The notes below the pieces were generated by a model, which was not told the DNA's origin, ran no database searches, and saw only the letters and a program-made list of their open reading frames with translations. Positions 1-8,817 of a stretch of 64,000 nt of DNA are shown in pieces; within the stretch, counting starts at the first letter, position 1; each line of letters opens with the position of its first letter. Source of the DNA: DASXMR01 sp036495525 (GTDB lineage Bacteria > Actinomycetota > Actinomycetes > Streptosporangiales > Streptosporangiaceae); the NCBI GenBank assembly GCA_036495525.1, contig DASXMR010000107.1, positions 1 to 64,000 of the forward strand, given 5' to 3'. The position numbers and the translations under genes are program-made.

Positions 1-416
1 TGGACTCGGTGCACCCTGGCGGGCTGGGCGGCACGTTCGGCGGCAACCCGGTGGCCTGCGCCGCCGCGCTCGGCTCGATAGAGACGATGCGCAAGGAGGA
101 CCTGCCAGCGGCGGCGCGCCGGGTCGGCGAGCTGATGCTGCCCCGGCTGCGCGCGCTGGCCGAGTCTTACCCGGTGATCGGCGACGTCCGCGGCCGCGGC
201 GCCATGCTCGCGATCGAGCTGGTCAGGCCCGGCACGATCGAGCCGGATCCGGCGGCGGCAGCGAGGGTCGCAGCGGCGTGTCATCAGGCGGGCCTGCTCG
301 TGCTCACCTGCGGCACGTTCGCCAACGTGCTGCGCTTCCTGCCACCGCTGGTGATCGGCAACGAGCTGCTCAGCGAGGGCATGTCCGTACTTGAGGACGC
401 GTTCGCCGGGCTCTAG
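1..416 (+). CDS. Class III aminotransferase, C-terminal part (4-aminobutyrate aminotransferase-like), truncated by window edge
   Basis: The reading frame is open from base 3 and ends at TAG 414-416, so only about the last 137 residues of a PLP-dependent class III aminotransferase are present. The motif HPGGLGGTFGGNPVACAAAL is the stretch in which the Thr of the neighbouring subunit contacts the PLP phosphate in GABA aminotransferases. It is followed by the usual C-terminal small domain (VIGDVRGRGAMLAIEL). The catalytic lysine lies upstream of the window. GABA or another omega-amino acid is the likely amino donor, but substrate cannot be fixed from this fragment. The next gene starts 38 bases downstream and could be co-transcribed. 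Confidence 0.8.
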   Translation, partial: DSVHPGGLGGTFGGNPVACAAALGSIETMRKEDLPAAARRVGELMLPRLRALAESYPVIGDVRGRGAMLAIELVRPGTIEPDPAAAARVAAACHQAGLLVLTCGTFANVLRFLPPLVIGNELLSEGMSVLEDAFAGL

Positions 417-454
417 CCAGGCAGGCCGGCGGTCAGGGGCGTGAGGGTCAGCAG

Positions 455-1306
455 GTGACGACACAGCAGCCGCAGCGAGTGCCAGGCCCGGTCGCCGAGC
501 TGGGCGAGGGTGCACTGTGGGATGCGGCCAGCGAGTCGCTGTACTGGATCGACGCGCCAGCCGGGCTCGTGCACCGGCTGTCAGGTGACGGGCAGCAGGC
601 GAGCTACGACGCCGGCCGCCCGGTCGGCTGCGTGGCCAGCCGGTCGTCGGGCGGGCTGGCGCTCGCCTCAGGCGACGGATTCATCGCGCTGGACACCGGC
701 ACCGGCGAGGTCGGCGCGCTCGCGGTCGCCGAGCGGGGCAAGCCGGGCAATCACATGAACGACGGCGCGTGCGACCGGAGCGGCAGGTTCTACGCCGGCA
801 GCATGGCCGAGGACGAGACGCCCGGCCAAGGCACGCTGTACCGGCTCGACCCCGATCGCACCGTCACAGAGCTGGTGCCCGGCGTCGGCATCTCCAACGG
901 CATCGGCTGGAGTCCGGACGAGCGGCTGATGTACTACGTCGACTCCCTGGCCTACCGGATCGACGTGTTCGATTACGACCAGGCGACCGGTGACATCGGC
1001 GGGCGGCGCACCCTCGCCTTGCTCGGCAGGGGCGACGTCATGCCGGACGGGCTGGCCGTCGATGAGGGCGGCGACATCTGGGTAGCCGTCTGGGGCGGCA
1101 GCGCGGTGCACCGCTACACCGCGGCCGGCCGGCTGGCCGGCGAGCTGCGGTTGCCGGCCGCGCACGTGACCAGCTGCGCGTTCGGCGGCCAGGGACTCGA
1201 CCAGCTGTACATCACCACCGCGGCCGGGCCCGGCAGCGGCGCTGGAGCGCTGTTCACCTGCCCGGCCGGAGTCACCGGGCTGCCGTCGCACCCCTACCGC
1301 GGCTGA
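455..1306 (+). CDS. SMP-30/gluconolactonase/LRE family protein
   Basis: A 283-residue cytosolic beta-propeller protein starting at GTG. The family (regucalcin, gluconolactonase, luciferin-regenerating enzyme) consists of metal-dependent lactonases. Family landmarks visible are the N-terminal LGEGALWDAASESLYWID, with the first metal-ligand Glu, then NDGACDRSGRFYAGSM, and SNGIGWSPDERLMYYVDS, followed by MPDGLAVDEGGDIWVAVWGG with the DG pair typical of the last blades. Full length for the family. It probably hydrolyses a sugar lactone or lactone-like intermediate. A second member of the family lies at 59867-60706. The link to the preceding aminotransferase is by position only. Confidence 0.85.
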   Translation: MTTQQPQRVPGPVAELGEGALWDAASESLYWIDAPAGLVHRLSGDGQQASYDAGRPVGCVASRSSGGLALASGDGFIALDTGTGEVGALAVAERGKPGNHMNDGACDRSGRFYAGSMAEDETPGQGTLYRLDPDRTVTELVPGVGISNGIGWSPDERLMYYVDSLAYRIDVFDYDQATGDIGGRRTLALLGRGDVMPDGLAVDEGGDIWVAVWGGSAVHRYTAAGRLAGELRLPAAHVTSCAFGGQGLDQLYITTAAGPGSGAGALFTCPAGVTGLPSHPYRG

Positions 1307-1398
1307 CTCAGCTGACCGCCAGGCCGCCCATTGACGGGGCCGTCGGGCGGCTGTTACTCATGAGCAGAGCCCTGCCGCACCGCCGCGAAGGAGCCGCC

Positions 1399-2220
1399 GT
1401 GCCGTCCGTCGACCTGCGCCGTCGCAAGTTAGCCGCCGTGATCGCGCCCCTCGCCTCGCTGTTCGCCGCCATCTGGATGACCGTCGCGCCAAGTGCCCAG
1501 GCCGCGACGGTGAACTTCGTCGCGCTCGGCGACTCCTACTCCTCAGGGCTCGGGGCCGGCAGCATGATCAGCTCCAGCGGCTCCTGCGACCGCAGCACCA
1601 GCGCCTACCCCGAGCTGTGGGCGTCGACGCACCAGCCGGCCTCGTTCGCGTTCGTCGCCTGCTCGGGCGCCACCACCAGTAGCGTGATCAGCTCCCAGCT
1701 TTCGGCACTGAGCGGCGCCACCACGCTGGTGTCCATCACCGTGGGCGGCAACGACGTCGGGTTCTCGAGCACGATGGAGACCTGCGTGCTGCACTCGACC
1801 AGAACCTGCGTCAGCGCGATCACGACCGCCGAGGGCGAGATCAGCAGCCAGCTCCCCGGCGAGCTGAACAGCGTGCTCGGTGACATCAGGGCCAACGCGC
1901 CCAACGCTCGCGTGGTGGTCCTCGGCTATCCGGAGCTGTATGACCTGTCGAAGTCGTCGGCCTGCCTCGGGCTCAGCACCACTGACCGCACCGACCTGAA
2001 CCAGGCGGCCGATCAGCTCGACGGGCAGATCCAGGCGGCCGCCGGCCGGTTCGGTGACGTCTACGCCGACGTCCGCGGCGCATTCGGCGGGCACGAGATC
2101 TGCGACTCATCGAGCTGGCTGCACGCGGTCAACTTCCTCGATGTCAGCGAGTCCTATCACCCGACCGCGGCCGGCCAGTCCGGCGCCTACCTGCCGGTCT
2201 TCACCGCAAGCGCCGGCTAG
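1399..2220 (+). CDS. Secreted SGNH/GDSL-family hydrolase (lipase/esterase-like)
   Basis: The GTG at 1399 is preferred because GAAGGAG lies about 7 bases upstream; an ATG at 1360 would add 13 residues. The protein (about 273 residues) opens with basic residues, a hydrophobic Ala-rich signal segment and an AQA-type signal peptidase site. The mature part begins with the SGNH block I (ALGDSYSSG, nucleophile Ser). Block III (GGNDVGF) follows, and a C-terminal SYHPTAAGQ supplies the catalytic His. Several Cys residues suggest disulfides, as in Streptomyces extracellular lipases of this family. Role: extracellular ester hydrolysis; substrate unknown. It stands alone. Confidence 0.88.
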   Translation: MPSVDLRRRKLAAVIAPLASLFAAIWMTVAPSAQAATVNFVALGDSYSSGLGAGSMISSSGSCDRSTSAYPELWASTHQPASFAFVACSGATTSSVISSQLSALSGATTLVSITVGGNDVGFSSTMETCVLHSTRTCVSAITTAEGEISSQLPGELNSVLGDIRANAPNARVVVLGYPELYDLSKSSACLGLSTTDRTDLNQAADQLDGQIQAAAGRFGDVYADVRGAFGGHEICDSSSWLHAVNFLDVSESYHPTAAGQSGAYLPVFTASAG

Positions 2221-2362
2221 CCCGTGCCGCAGCCTCGTCGCGGCCACGCGGCCAGCGGGTGTAGCCGCGGCCGGCAGCGGGCAAGCCGCACTGATGCGCC
2301 CGGTCAGCTTTCTTCCGGCCAGGCGCGGCAGGGGCCGCCGCCAACACCTCAGGGAGCAGCTC

Positions 2363-2782
2363 ATGCTGAACCGGTCCGCGCCGCTCGCCGGCGCCGCAGC
2401 CCTTGCACTGGCGGTCACCGCCGGGACATCCGCACTGCTCAGCCCGGCCGGAGCGAGCACAGTCGGAGCCGCTACGGCCGGAGCCAGCACGGACGCTGTC
2501 CGGCCGCTGCCGTGCCGCGCCTTCATGAGCAACAGCCACCCCGCGGACTTCACCACGACGATTGTGGAGGTCCGCACCGCCTCGTTCGCCAGGGTAGTAA
2601 CCGTCGCGCACTTCAAGACCACAAACCACAAGAAGACGAGGAAGGCAGGTCAGCATGGCCGGGTCGGCGTGCCGTACGACATCAGCGATGCGACGCCGGG
2701 CTTCAGGGTCAAGGTCAGCGTGACCGTCAGCAAGGCGGGGCGAACCGGGCACTGCTCGACCTCCTTTACCCCGCACCGCTAG
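2363..2782 (+). CDS. Small secreted protein of unknown function
   Basis: The ATG at 2363 follows AGGGAGCAGCTC, a good ribosome binding site; longer in-frame starts reach back into the preceding gene and are unlikely. The 139-residue product has an N-terminal Ala/Leu-rich signal peptide, then a Ser/Thr/Ala linker and a compact domain of about 85 residues. Two cysteines (in LPCRAF and GHCSTSF) could form one disulfide, and beta-strand-like segments (TTTIVEVRTASFARVVTV, FRVKVSVTV) surround a basic HKKTRKAG stretch. The layout resembles a single exported immunoglobulin-like or beta-sandwich fold. I do not recognise the family. Confidence 0.65.
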   Translation: MLNRSAPLAGAAALALAVTAGTSALLSPAGASTVGAATAGASTDAVRPLPCRAFMSNSHPADFTTTIVEVRTASFARVVTVAHFKTTNHKKTRKAGQHGRVGVPYDISDATPGFRVKVSVTVSKAGRTGHCSTSFTPHR

Positions 2783-2797
2783 CCGGAGACGGCGCAG

Positions 2798-4276
2798 GTG
2801 GCTAGTCCGGAGGTTGTGCTGCGTGGCGGCCGGGTGATTGACCCGGAATCCGGTCTCGACGCCGTGCTTGATGTCGCGGTGGCCGGCGGCCGGGTCACCG
2901 CGATCGGCCCGGCGCTGCCGCCGGCCCCGGCCGAGGCAGCGACGGCCGGGCTCGTCGTGGCGCCCGGCTTCGTTGACCTGCACAGCCACGTCGGCGACGT
3001 GGCAGGGCTGCGGCTGCAGGCGCTGGACGGGGTCACCACCGCGCTTGAGCTCGAGGCGGGCGTGACCCCGGTCGCTGCCGCCTACCAGGCGGCCGCGGCC
3101 GAGGGCCGCCCGGTCAACTACGGCTACGCGGCGTCCTGGGCGCTGGCCAGGATGGAAGCGGTGGCCGGGCTGCCGCTCGACGGGGGGCTCGGCGCGTTCC
3201 TGGCCAGCATCGCGAGCCCCGCCTGGCAGCGCCCGGCAAGACAGGCGGAGATCAGCGCTCTGCTGCTGCGGCTGAGCGCGGACCTGGCCGACGGGGCGCT
3301 CGGCATCGGCGTGCTGCTCGGCTACGCGCCGGACAGTGACCCGGCCGAGTACCTGCAGGTGGCCGGCCTGGCCGCGCAGGCCGGCGCGCCCGTCTTCACG
3401 CACGCGCGCGACCTCATCGAGATGGTGCCAGACGCGGCGATCGACGGCGCGGAGGAGATCGTCCGCGCGGCCGGCCAGACCGGCGCGCACATGCACTACT
3501 GCCACGTCAACAGCACCTCGCAGCGGCACATCGACCGGGTGCTCGGGCTGGTCGACCGGGCCAGGACGGCCGGGTCGACGGTCAGCACGGAGGCTTATCC
3601 GTACGGGTCAGGGATGACCGGCATCGGCGCCGCTTTCCTCGCGCCGGAGCGGCTGGCCGAGCGCGGCCTGACGCCGTCGTCGCTGACCTACGCGCCGACC
3701 GGTGAGCGCGTGGCGAGCGAGCAGCGGCTGCGTGAGCTGCGCAGTGCCGATCCTGGCGGGCTGGCGATCATCGATCTGCTGAACGAGAACGATCCGGCTG
3801 ACCTGCGGCTGCTGATGCGCTCCCTGACCTTCCCCGGCTCGGTCGTCGCGAGCGACGCGATGCCGCTGACCTGGCCGGGTCCGCTGCCTGACCCGATGAC
3901 CTGGCCGCTGCCCCCAGGCCCGGTCACCCATCCGCGTTCGGCGGGCACCTTCTGCCGGGCGCTGCGGCTGCTGACCCGCGATGGCGGCCAGCTGAGCCTG
4001 CCCGGCGCGCTGGCCAGGTGCAGCCTGGACCCGGCCCGGCTATTGCAGGACCATGTGCCGGCGATGCGGAGCAAGGGCCGGCTGCAGCCAGGCAGCGACG
4101 CCGACGTCGTGGTGCTCGACCCGGCGACGGTCAGCGACCGGTCCAGCTACGCCGACAGCACCCGCCCGTCGGAAGGGATCAGGCACGTGCTGGTCAACGG
4201 CACCTTCGTGGTGCGCGACGGCGGCATCGTGCCCGGCGCGCTGCCTGGCCGGCCGGTCCGCGGCGAGCCTGGCTGA
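2798..4276 (+). CDS. Amidohydrolase, N-acyl-D-amino-acid deacylase family
   Basis: A 492-residue cytosolic metal-dependent amidohydrolase starting at GTG 2798, 15 bases after the previous stop. The N-terminal small beta domain (LRGGRVIDPESGLD) leads to the metal-binding HSHVGDV block. Further metal/substrate residues appear in FTHARDL and HYCHVNS, and in VASDAMPLTW. The C-terminal block HPRSAGTF plus GRLQPGSDADVVVLDP is diagnostic of the D-aminoacylase / N-acyl-D-glutamate deacylase branch. It probably releases a D-amino acid or hydrolyses a related cyclic or acyl amide. It is not a dihydroorotase or dihydropyrimidinase (compare 20822-22225). Substrate unproven. Confidence 0.82.
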   Translation: MASPEVVLRGGRVIDPESGLDAVLDVAVAGGRVTAIGPALPPAPAEAATAGLVVAPGFVDLHSHVGDVAGLRLQALDGVTTALELEAGVTPVAAAYQAAAAEGRPVNYGYAASWALARMEAVAGLPLDGGLGAFLASIASPAWQRPARQAEISALLLRLSADLADGALGIGVLLGYAPDSDPAEYLQVAGLAAQAGAPVFTHARDLIEMVPDAAIDGAEEIVRAAGQTGAHMHYCHVNSTSQRHIDRVLGLVDRARTAGSTVSTEAYPYGSGMTGIGAAFLAPERLAERGLTPSSLTYAPTGERVASEQRLRELRSADPGGLAIIDLLNENDPADLRLLMRSLTFPGSVVASDAMPLTWPGPLPDPMTWPLPPGPVTHPRSAGTFCRALRLLTRDGGQLSLPGALARCSLDPARLLQDHVPAMRSKGRLQPGSDADVVVLDPATVSDRSSYADSTRPSEGIRHVLVNGTFVVRDGGIVPGALPGRPVRGEPG

Positions 4277-4317
4277 CCCCTCCGGCGACGTGCGCGGCTG
4301 GCGGCCAGCAGCCGGTC

Positions 4318-5064
4318 TCAGGCTGTGGCCGCTGAACCGGGCAGCTGGCCGGCCGAGCGCAGCACCTCGCAGCTGATGCCGCCGGCCCGCAGCCGCCGCA
4401 GCTGGGCCGGCGACGGATCCACCAGGTAGCGCCGGCTGGCGGCGAGCAGCAGCGGCAGGTCGGCGGTGCTGTCGGTGTAGGCGCAGGACACGGGCGTGCT
4501 GATGCCGGCCTCGCGAAGCCGCCTGACCTTCTCGGCGCCGAACGATGATGCGCCCGTGGATGTCGGCAGCGCGTCCCACATCCGGCACCCGGCCGCCGGG
4601 AGCCAGCTGCGCCCCCGGCTCAGCCGCGCGCCTACGACCTGGACCTGGTCCAGGCCGAGCGCCCGGCACAGCTCGCTGGCCAGGTCCTCGGCGCATGCGG
4701 TCGCGATCACGACGTGATCGCCGTCGCTGAGGTGGGCATGCAGGCGGTCAAGCGCCACCGCGATCTGGTTGCCGTCCGCCGCGTGCCGGTCAGCGAACTC
4801 GCGGAGCAGGCCGTCGAGACTCCCGGCTGGCAGCCCGGTCGTAGCGAGCCACAGCAGCGCCGAGATGGCGCGCCGCCTGGCTACCGGCACGAAGAACATC
4901 AGCCCGAGCAGCGGAGCGGCCAGTACCGCGACGGCTGCCCGGATCCGGTCACGGAACAGCAGCGAGGTGATGAAGCTGGCCAGCGAGTCGCCGCGCAGCA
5001 AGGTGCCGTCCAGATCGAAGACCGCGACGCGGCGCGCCCCGTCAGATTCCGGCGTGTCCCCCAT
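4318..5064 (-). CDS. HAD-superfamily subclass IB phosphatase (SerB/PgpC-like)
   Basis: 248 residues. HAD motif I is AVFDLDGTLL (catalytic Asp nucleophile and acid/base Asp). Motif II lies in VVIATACAED, a conserved Lys in FGAEKVRRL is motif III, and motif IV is YTDSTADLPLL. The cap begins with a strongly hydrophobic stretch (AAVAVLAAPLLGLMFFVPVA), which suggests membrane association. This is common in HAD-IB enzymes acting on phospholipid head-group or phosphoserine-type substrates. It is convergent with the amidohydrolase and divergent from 5170-5544. Substrate cannot be determined. Confidence 0.82.
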   Translation of the reverse strand: MGDTPESDGARRVAVFDLDGTLLRGDSLASFITSLLFRDRIRAAVAVLAAPLLGLMFFVPVARRRAISALLWLATTGLPAGSLDGLLREFADRHAADGNQIAVALDRLHAHLSDGDHVVIATACAEDLASELCRALGLDQVQVVGARLSRGRSWLPAAGCRMWDALPTSTGASSFGAEKVRRLREAGISTPVSCAYTDSTADLPLLLAASRRYLVDPSPAQLRRLRAGGISCEVLRSAGQLPGSAATA

Positions 5065-5169
5065 CCGCCCTGCGCTCCCTCAGGCTGTCTCCCTGTCGTT
5101 GCTGACGTGACCTTATCCCGCCGCGCAGCGCTGGCCCGAGGACACCACGCGGGCAGATATCCTCCGCGT

Positions 5170-5544
5170 GTGCAGGAAATGAGGGCGCGTCACGTGGTGG
5201 ACCGGCTGCGCGAGCGCGGCATCGATGCGAGCCTGGCCAGGCCGGGCACCGACCAGTTCGGGATCAACATCAGGCTGACCGGCGGCCGGATCGCCCAGTG
5301 GGACTCCGACGGCGCGGCCGGCCTGGAAGCCGTCGTCCTGCAGGACGGTGACCTGGTCGGCTTCGTACCGGAGATCGACGGCTCAGAGGACTTCGACGAC
5401 AACCAGGTCATCGACGCGATCGCGCGCGCTGACTACGACAAGCCCCAGGCAAGGCTGCGTGACAAGGCCCCGGCCGCGGCGCCGGCGCTGCCGCCGGCTG
5501 GCGGCGTCTTCCGCCGGTTCCTGGACGGCTTCCGCTACCGCTGA
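5170..5544 (+). CDS. Conserved hypothetical protein, about 124 residues
   Basis: The likely start is GTG 5170 or ATG 5179, with no strong ribosome binding site. The product opens with a helix-forming segment (MRARHVVDRLRERGID), then a small beta-rich core (FGINIRLTGGRIAQWDSDGAAGLEAVVLQDGDLVGFVPEI) and an acidic loop. It ends in an Ala/Pro-rich tail with a basic FRRFLDGFRYR terminus. No catalytic motif is evident. Codon-position GC pattern is normal for the genome, and no antisense gene competes. I do not recognise a named family. Confidence 0.6.
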   Translation: MQEMRARHVVDRLRERGIDASLARPGTDQFGINIRLTGGRIAQWDSDGAAGLEAVVLQDGDLVGFVPEIDGSEDFDDNQVIDAIARADYDKPQARLRDKAPAAAPALPPAGGVFRRFLDGFRYR

Positions 5545-5575
5545 CCAGCGCGGCGCCCGTCTGCTCTCGGGCCGG

Positions 5576-6925
5576 TCAGCCCTGGTAGTAGCGGTCGATG
5601 AGGGTGAAGACCTCGTCCAGGATGCCGAGACCCTCCTTGGCCTCCTCGGCCGAGATCGTGCACGGCGGCACCACGTGCAGCCGGTTGTAGTTGATGAACG
5701 GCATCAGCCCCCTGGCCAGGCACTCGGCCATGAGCTTCTTCGTCGCCTCAGACGATCCGCCGTACGGCGCCAGCATCGCCCTTGTCTGCCGGTCAGAGAC
5801 CAGGTCGAGCGCCCAGAACACGGCGGTGCCGCGCACCTCGCCGATCACCGGATGGCTGGCAGCCAGCTCGCGCAGCCCTGGCCCGAGCACCTCGGCGCCG
5901 ATCACGACCGCGTTGTCCAGCACCCGCTCGTCCTTCATGGCGTCGATGGTCGCGACCACCGACGCGCAGGCCAGCGGGTGGCCTGAGTAGGTCAGGCCGC
6001 CGGGGTAGACCCGGTCGTCGAACCTCGCGGCGATCTCGTCGGAGATGATCACGCCGCCGACCGGCACGTAGCCGGAGTTCGATCCTTTCGCGAACGTGAT
6101 CAGGTCGGGCACCACGCCGTGCTGCTCGAACGCGAACCAGTTGCCGGCCCGGCCGAACCCGCACATGACCTCGTCGGCGATGTAGACGATGCCGTGCGTG
6201 TCGCACAGCTGGCGCACCCCGGCCAGGTAGCCCGGCGGCGGGATCAGCACGCCGGCGGTGCCGACGATGGTCTCCAGCAGCACCGCCGCGATGGTTGACG
6301 GGCCTTCCAGCTCGATGACCTGCTCCAGGTGCTGCAGCGCGCGCTCGCACTCCTGCTGCTCGTCCTGCGCCCAGAACGCCGACCGGTACAGGTACGGGCC
6401 GAAGAAGTGCACGTGGCCGGTGGCGAACTCGTTCGGCCAGCGCCGCGGGTCGCCGGTCGAGGTGATCGCCGCGCCGGTGTTGCCGTGGTAGGAGCGGTAG
6501 AAGCTGAGCACCTTGCTGCGCCCGGTGTGCTGGCGCGCCATCCGGATCGCGTTCTCGTTCGCGTCGGCGCCGCCGTTGGTGAAGAACACCTTCTCCATCC
6601 CGTCGGGCGCCAGCGCGGCGATCCTGGTAGCTGCCTCCCCGCGCGCCTCGTTCGCATGCTGGGGCGCGATCGTGGCCAGCTTGTGCGCCTGCTCGGCGAT
6701 CGCCGCGACGACCCGCGGGTGCTGGTGCCCGATGTTGGTGTTGACCAGCTGGCTGGAGAAGTCCAGGTACCGCTTGCCGTCGTAGTCCCAGAACCACGAT
6801 CCCTCGGCCCCGGCGATCGGCAACGGGTTGCGGCCCTGCTGCGCCAGCCATGAGTGGAACACGTGCGCCTGGTCCATCGCCACTACCTCGGCGCCGCGTG
6901 CCGGATCGGGTGCCTGCTCGCTCAT
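5576..6925 (-). CDS. Class III pyridoxal-phosphate aminotransferase (omega-amino acid:pyruvate/taurine type)
   Basis: The ATG at 6925 lies 8 bases after GGAGG; a TTG one codon earlier is a less likely start. 449 residues, full length for class III. Motifs: FFTNGGADANENAIRMAR (PLP phosphate-binding loop), YRSYHGNTGAA, the DEVMCGFGR aspartate that pairs with the PLP pyridine nitrogen, and the catalytic Lys in ITFAKGSNSGYVPVGG. TYSGHPLACA is the subunit-crossing loop. The pattern resembles beta-alanine/taurine:pyruvate aminotransferases. It is a close relative in layout to 50976-52295. An amino-acid permease gene lies just upstream on the same strand, so import and transamination of one amine is a plausible pairing. 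Confidence 0.85.
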   Translation of the reverse strand: MSEQAPDPARGAEVVAMDQAHVFHSWLAQQGRNPLPIAGAEGSWFWDYDGKRYLDFSSQLVNTNIGHQHPRVVAAIAEQAHKLATIAPQHANEARGEAATRIAALAPDGMEKVFFTNGGADANENAIRMARQHTGRSKVLSFYRSYHGNTGAAITSTGDPRRWPNEFATGHVHFFGPYLYRSAFWAQDEQQECERALQHLEQVIELEGPSTIAAVLLETIVGTAGVLIPPPGYLAGVRQLCDTHGIVYIADEVMCGFGRAGNWFAFEQHGVVPDLITFAKGSNSGYVPVGGVIISDEIAARFDDRVYPGGLTYSGHPLACASVVATIDAMKDERVLDNAVVIGAEVLGPGLRELAASHPVIGEVRGTAVFWALDLVSDRQTRAMLAPYGGSSEATKKLMAECLARGLMPFINYNRLHVVPPCTISAEEAKEGLGILDEVFTLIDRYYQG

Positions 6926-7022
6926 CAAGCCGCCTCCTGCCGCGAGCCTGGCCCGCGTCTGCTCCTGCTACCTAGCTCCTGACGTTATCGCTCCGGCTTC
7001 TGGCCGCTTCCCGGCGGTCGCG

Positions 7023-8516
7023 TCACAGGTCGGCCTCCAGCGCCGGCATGGCCAGGTCAGCGCCGGCCTCTTCGTCCCGGCCGCCGCGGGAGGTGAAGAA
7101 CGGCCGGCTGGCGCCCGCCTGCCTGATGATCACCGCGAGCACGACGCAGACCACGATCGCCCCGGCCGCGACCAGCGCGATGGTCTTGCCCTGCGTCTTC
7201 AGCCCGTAGACGAAGATGGCCAGGTTGAACAGGCCGCCCGCCAGTGGCAGCAGCCCCGCGGTGATCAGCGCGGTGCCCCTGCGCCGCATCAGCTCGCGCC
7301 GGTAGAACCACACGCACGACAGCGCGATGACGCAGTACATCGCCAGGTAGAGCAGCCCGGATGCGCTGATGACGTAGCCGATGGCAGTGGTGGCCGAGGT
7401 GTTCGCCAGGTACGGGATCAGGGCGATCGGCGGGATGGCGCCCAGCACGAGGATCGCCACCCAGGGCGTGCGGTGCTCACCGTGCAGGAACGAGAAGATC
7501 CGCGGGATCAGCCGGTCCCTTGCCATCGCGTACAGGATCCGGCTCGGCTCGGTCATCTGCATCTGCGTGGTGCCGATGACCGCGACGAGCACCGCCAGCG
7601 GAAGCGCGCGGCCGAGGAAGCCTGGCACCAGCAGCTGGCCGGCGTAGGCCAGCACGTCGGTGTGGTGAGCGGCCAGCACGGACTGGCTGGAGACGCCCTC
7701 GAACACGACGAACAGGAACGTGTACCAGAGCGTCAGGAAACCGGTGCCGATGATCGCCGCCCGGCCCGGGTTGATCTTCGCGTTCGTCGACTCCTCGCCG
7801 AGCACGAGCGGCGCCTCCCAGCCCGCGTACAGGAACCCGCAGACCACGGCCGCCTCGGCCAGCCCCTTGAACCCGCTTGTGCCGCCGCTGATGGTGAAGT
7901 ACGACCAGGACGGGCCGTGCACGCCGGGCACGCCGCTGGACAGCTCGTGGATCAGGGCGAGCACGACGAACGAGATGATCGCGCCGTACTCCACCACGAC
8001 GAAGATCGTCTGGACCACGATGGACGGCCGGATGCCGCGGATCGCCAGCCAGACGAGCACGAGCATGATGGCGGTGGCCACCAGCCAGGTCACGATCGCC
8101 GGGAATGTCCCGTGCGGGGTGATCACGAACAGGAAGTACGCGCCGGCCAGCGTGATGTTCCCGATGTTGGCGACGGTCGAGGCGGCGACCGACAGCATCC
8201 CGGTGCCGACGCCCGTGGTCGGCCCGACGGCCCGGCCGACCCATACGTACGGCGCGCCGGCGTGCGGCTTCCACCTGTTCAGCTGCGCGTAGCCGAACGA
8301 CACGAACAGCATCGCCACTCCCACTACCAGCACGGCCAGCGGCGAGGTGAGTCCGGTGAAGCCGAGCAGCAGCGCGAGCGTGAAGGCGACGCTCGAGGAT
8401 GGCGCAACGGTGGCGACCGATGCGATGAAGTCCCCGCCGAGGCTGACCGCCCCGGCCATGAGCCCGCCCTGGCCGTCGGCACCGGCATTCTGATCTGCGA
8501 GAACGGCGTCTGACAT
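7023..8516 (-). CDS. APC-superfamily amino acid permease
   Basis: Start placed at ATG 8516 because GGGGAGGG lies just upstream; longer starts lack a site. 497 residues with about 12 hydrophobic segments typical of the amino acid-polyamine-organocation fold. It has the family's first-helix pattern (LALLLGFTGLTSPLAVLVVGVAMLFVSFGY) and a proline/glycine-broken helix (AYVWVGRAVGPTTGVGTGML). It acts in the cytoplasmic membrane and probably imports an amino acid or amine by proton symport. The downstream aminotransferase (5576-6925, about 100 bases away) is a likely functional partner. Two palindromes sit in its leader. Confidence 0.85.
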   Translation of the reverse strand: MSDAVLADQNAGADGQGGLMAGAVSLGGDFIASVATVAPSSSVAFTLALLLGFTGLTSPLAVLVVGVAMLFVSFGYAQLNRWKPHAGAPYVWVGRAVGPTTGVGTGMLSVAASTVANIGNITLAGAYFLFVITPHGTFPAIVTWLVATAIMLVLVWLAIRGIRPSIVVQTIFVVVEYGAIISFVVLALIHELSSGVPGVHGPSWSYFTISGGTSGFKGLAEAAVVCGFLYAGWEAPLVLGEESTNAKINPGRAAIIGTGFLTLWYTFLFVVFEGVSSQSVLAAHHTDVLAYAGQLLVPGFLGRALPLAVLVAVIGTTQMQMTEPSRILYAMARDRLIPRIFSFLHGEHRTPWVAILVLGAIPPIALIPYLANTSATTAIGYVISASGLLYLAMYCVIALSCVWFYRRELMRRRGTALITAGLLPLAGGLFNLAIFVYGLKTQGKTIALVAAGAIVVCVVLAVIIRQAGASRPFFTSRGGRDEEAGADLAMPALEADL

Positions 8517-8567
8517 GATGCCCTCCCCATTCATCCCAGGAGGTAGCGTGCGGGATGCCGCCATTCC

Positions 8568-8607
8568 TCTCACGGTGAGAATAACACCAGGAATTACGCA
8601 GCGTAAT
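8568..8607. promoter_or_regulatory. Two palindromic operator-like sites upstream of the APC permease gene
   Basis: TCTCAC-G-GTGAGA at 8568-8580 and ATTACGC-A-GCGTAAT at 8593-8607 are perfect inverted repeats with a single central base. They are 52 and 77 bases upstream of the permease start. Their AT content stands out from the GC-rich surroundings. The position fits regulator binding sites; the regulator is not identifiable from this window. Confidence 0.5.
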
Positions 8608-8670
8608 GGTCAGCAAAGGAAATAGCCGGCTGTTGACAGTCCCGATTCTGCCGCGCCGGGACGCCAGGAA

Positions 8671-8704
8671 TTGACGCCGCCGTGGCCGGGATCGAGCCAC
8701 GGGT
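8671..8704 (-). pseudogene. Possible remnant of an mmsA-type gene 3' end
   Basis: On the minus strand this stretch can encode PWLDPGHGGVN, which matches the tail of the intact methylmalonate-semialdehyde dehydrogenase in this window (RWLDPSHGGVN, about 16963-17000). The DNA is also similar, with most bases identical over about 30 positions. No other part of the dehydrogenase is recognisable here. A short degenerate duplicate is the simplest reading; chance similarity in GC-rich DNA is not excluded. Confidence 0.3.
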
Positions 8705-8817
8705 CTGCCGCGTTCCTGCCTGCCACCGCTGCCCGCGGGGTGACCTCAGGGCCGCGGATGTTGCCGTTCTTCGCGTGGCCGGCGAACCTGTGAGCGCCCG
8801 AACGCAATAGAGACGCG

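Noticed and set aside
6828..8513. Plus-strand open frame of 561 codons opposite the APC permease
   Set aside because: Antisense shadow; composition dominated by Asp, Arg, Gln and His with no start signal or motif.
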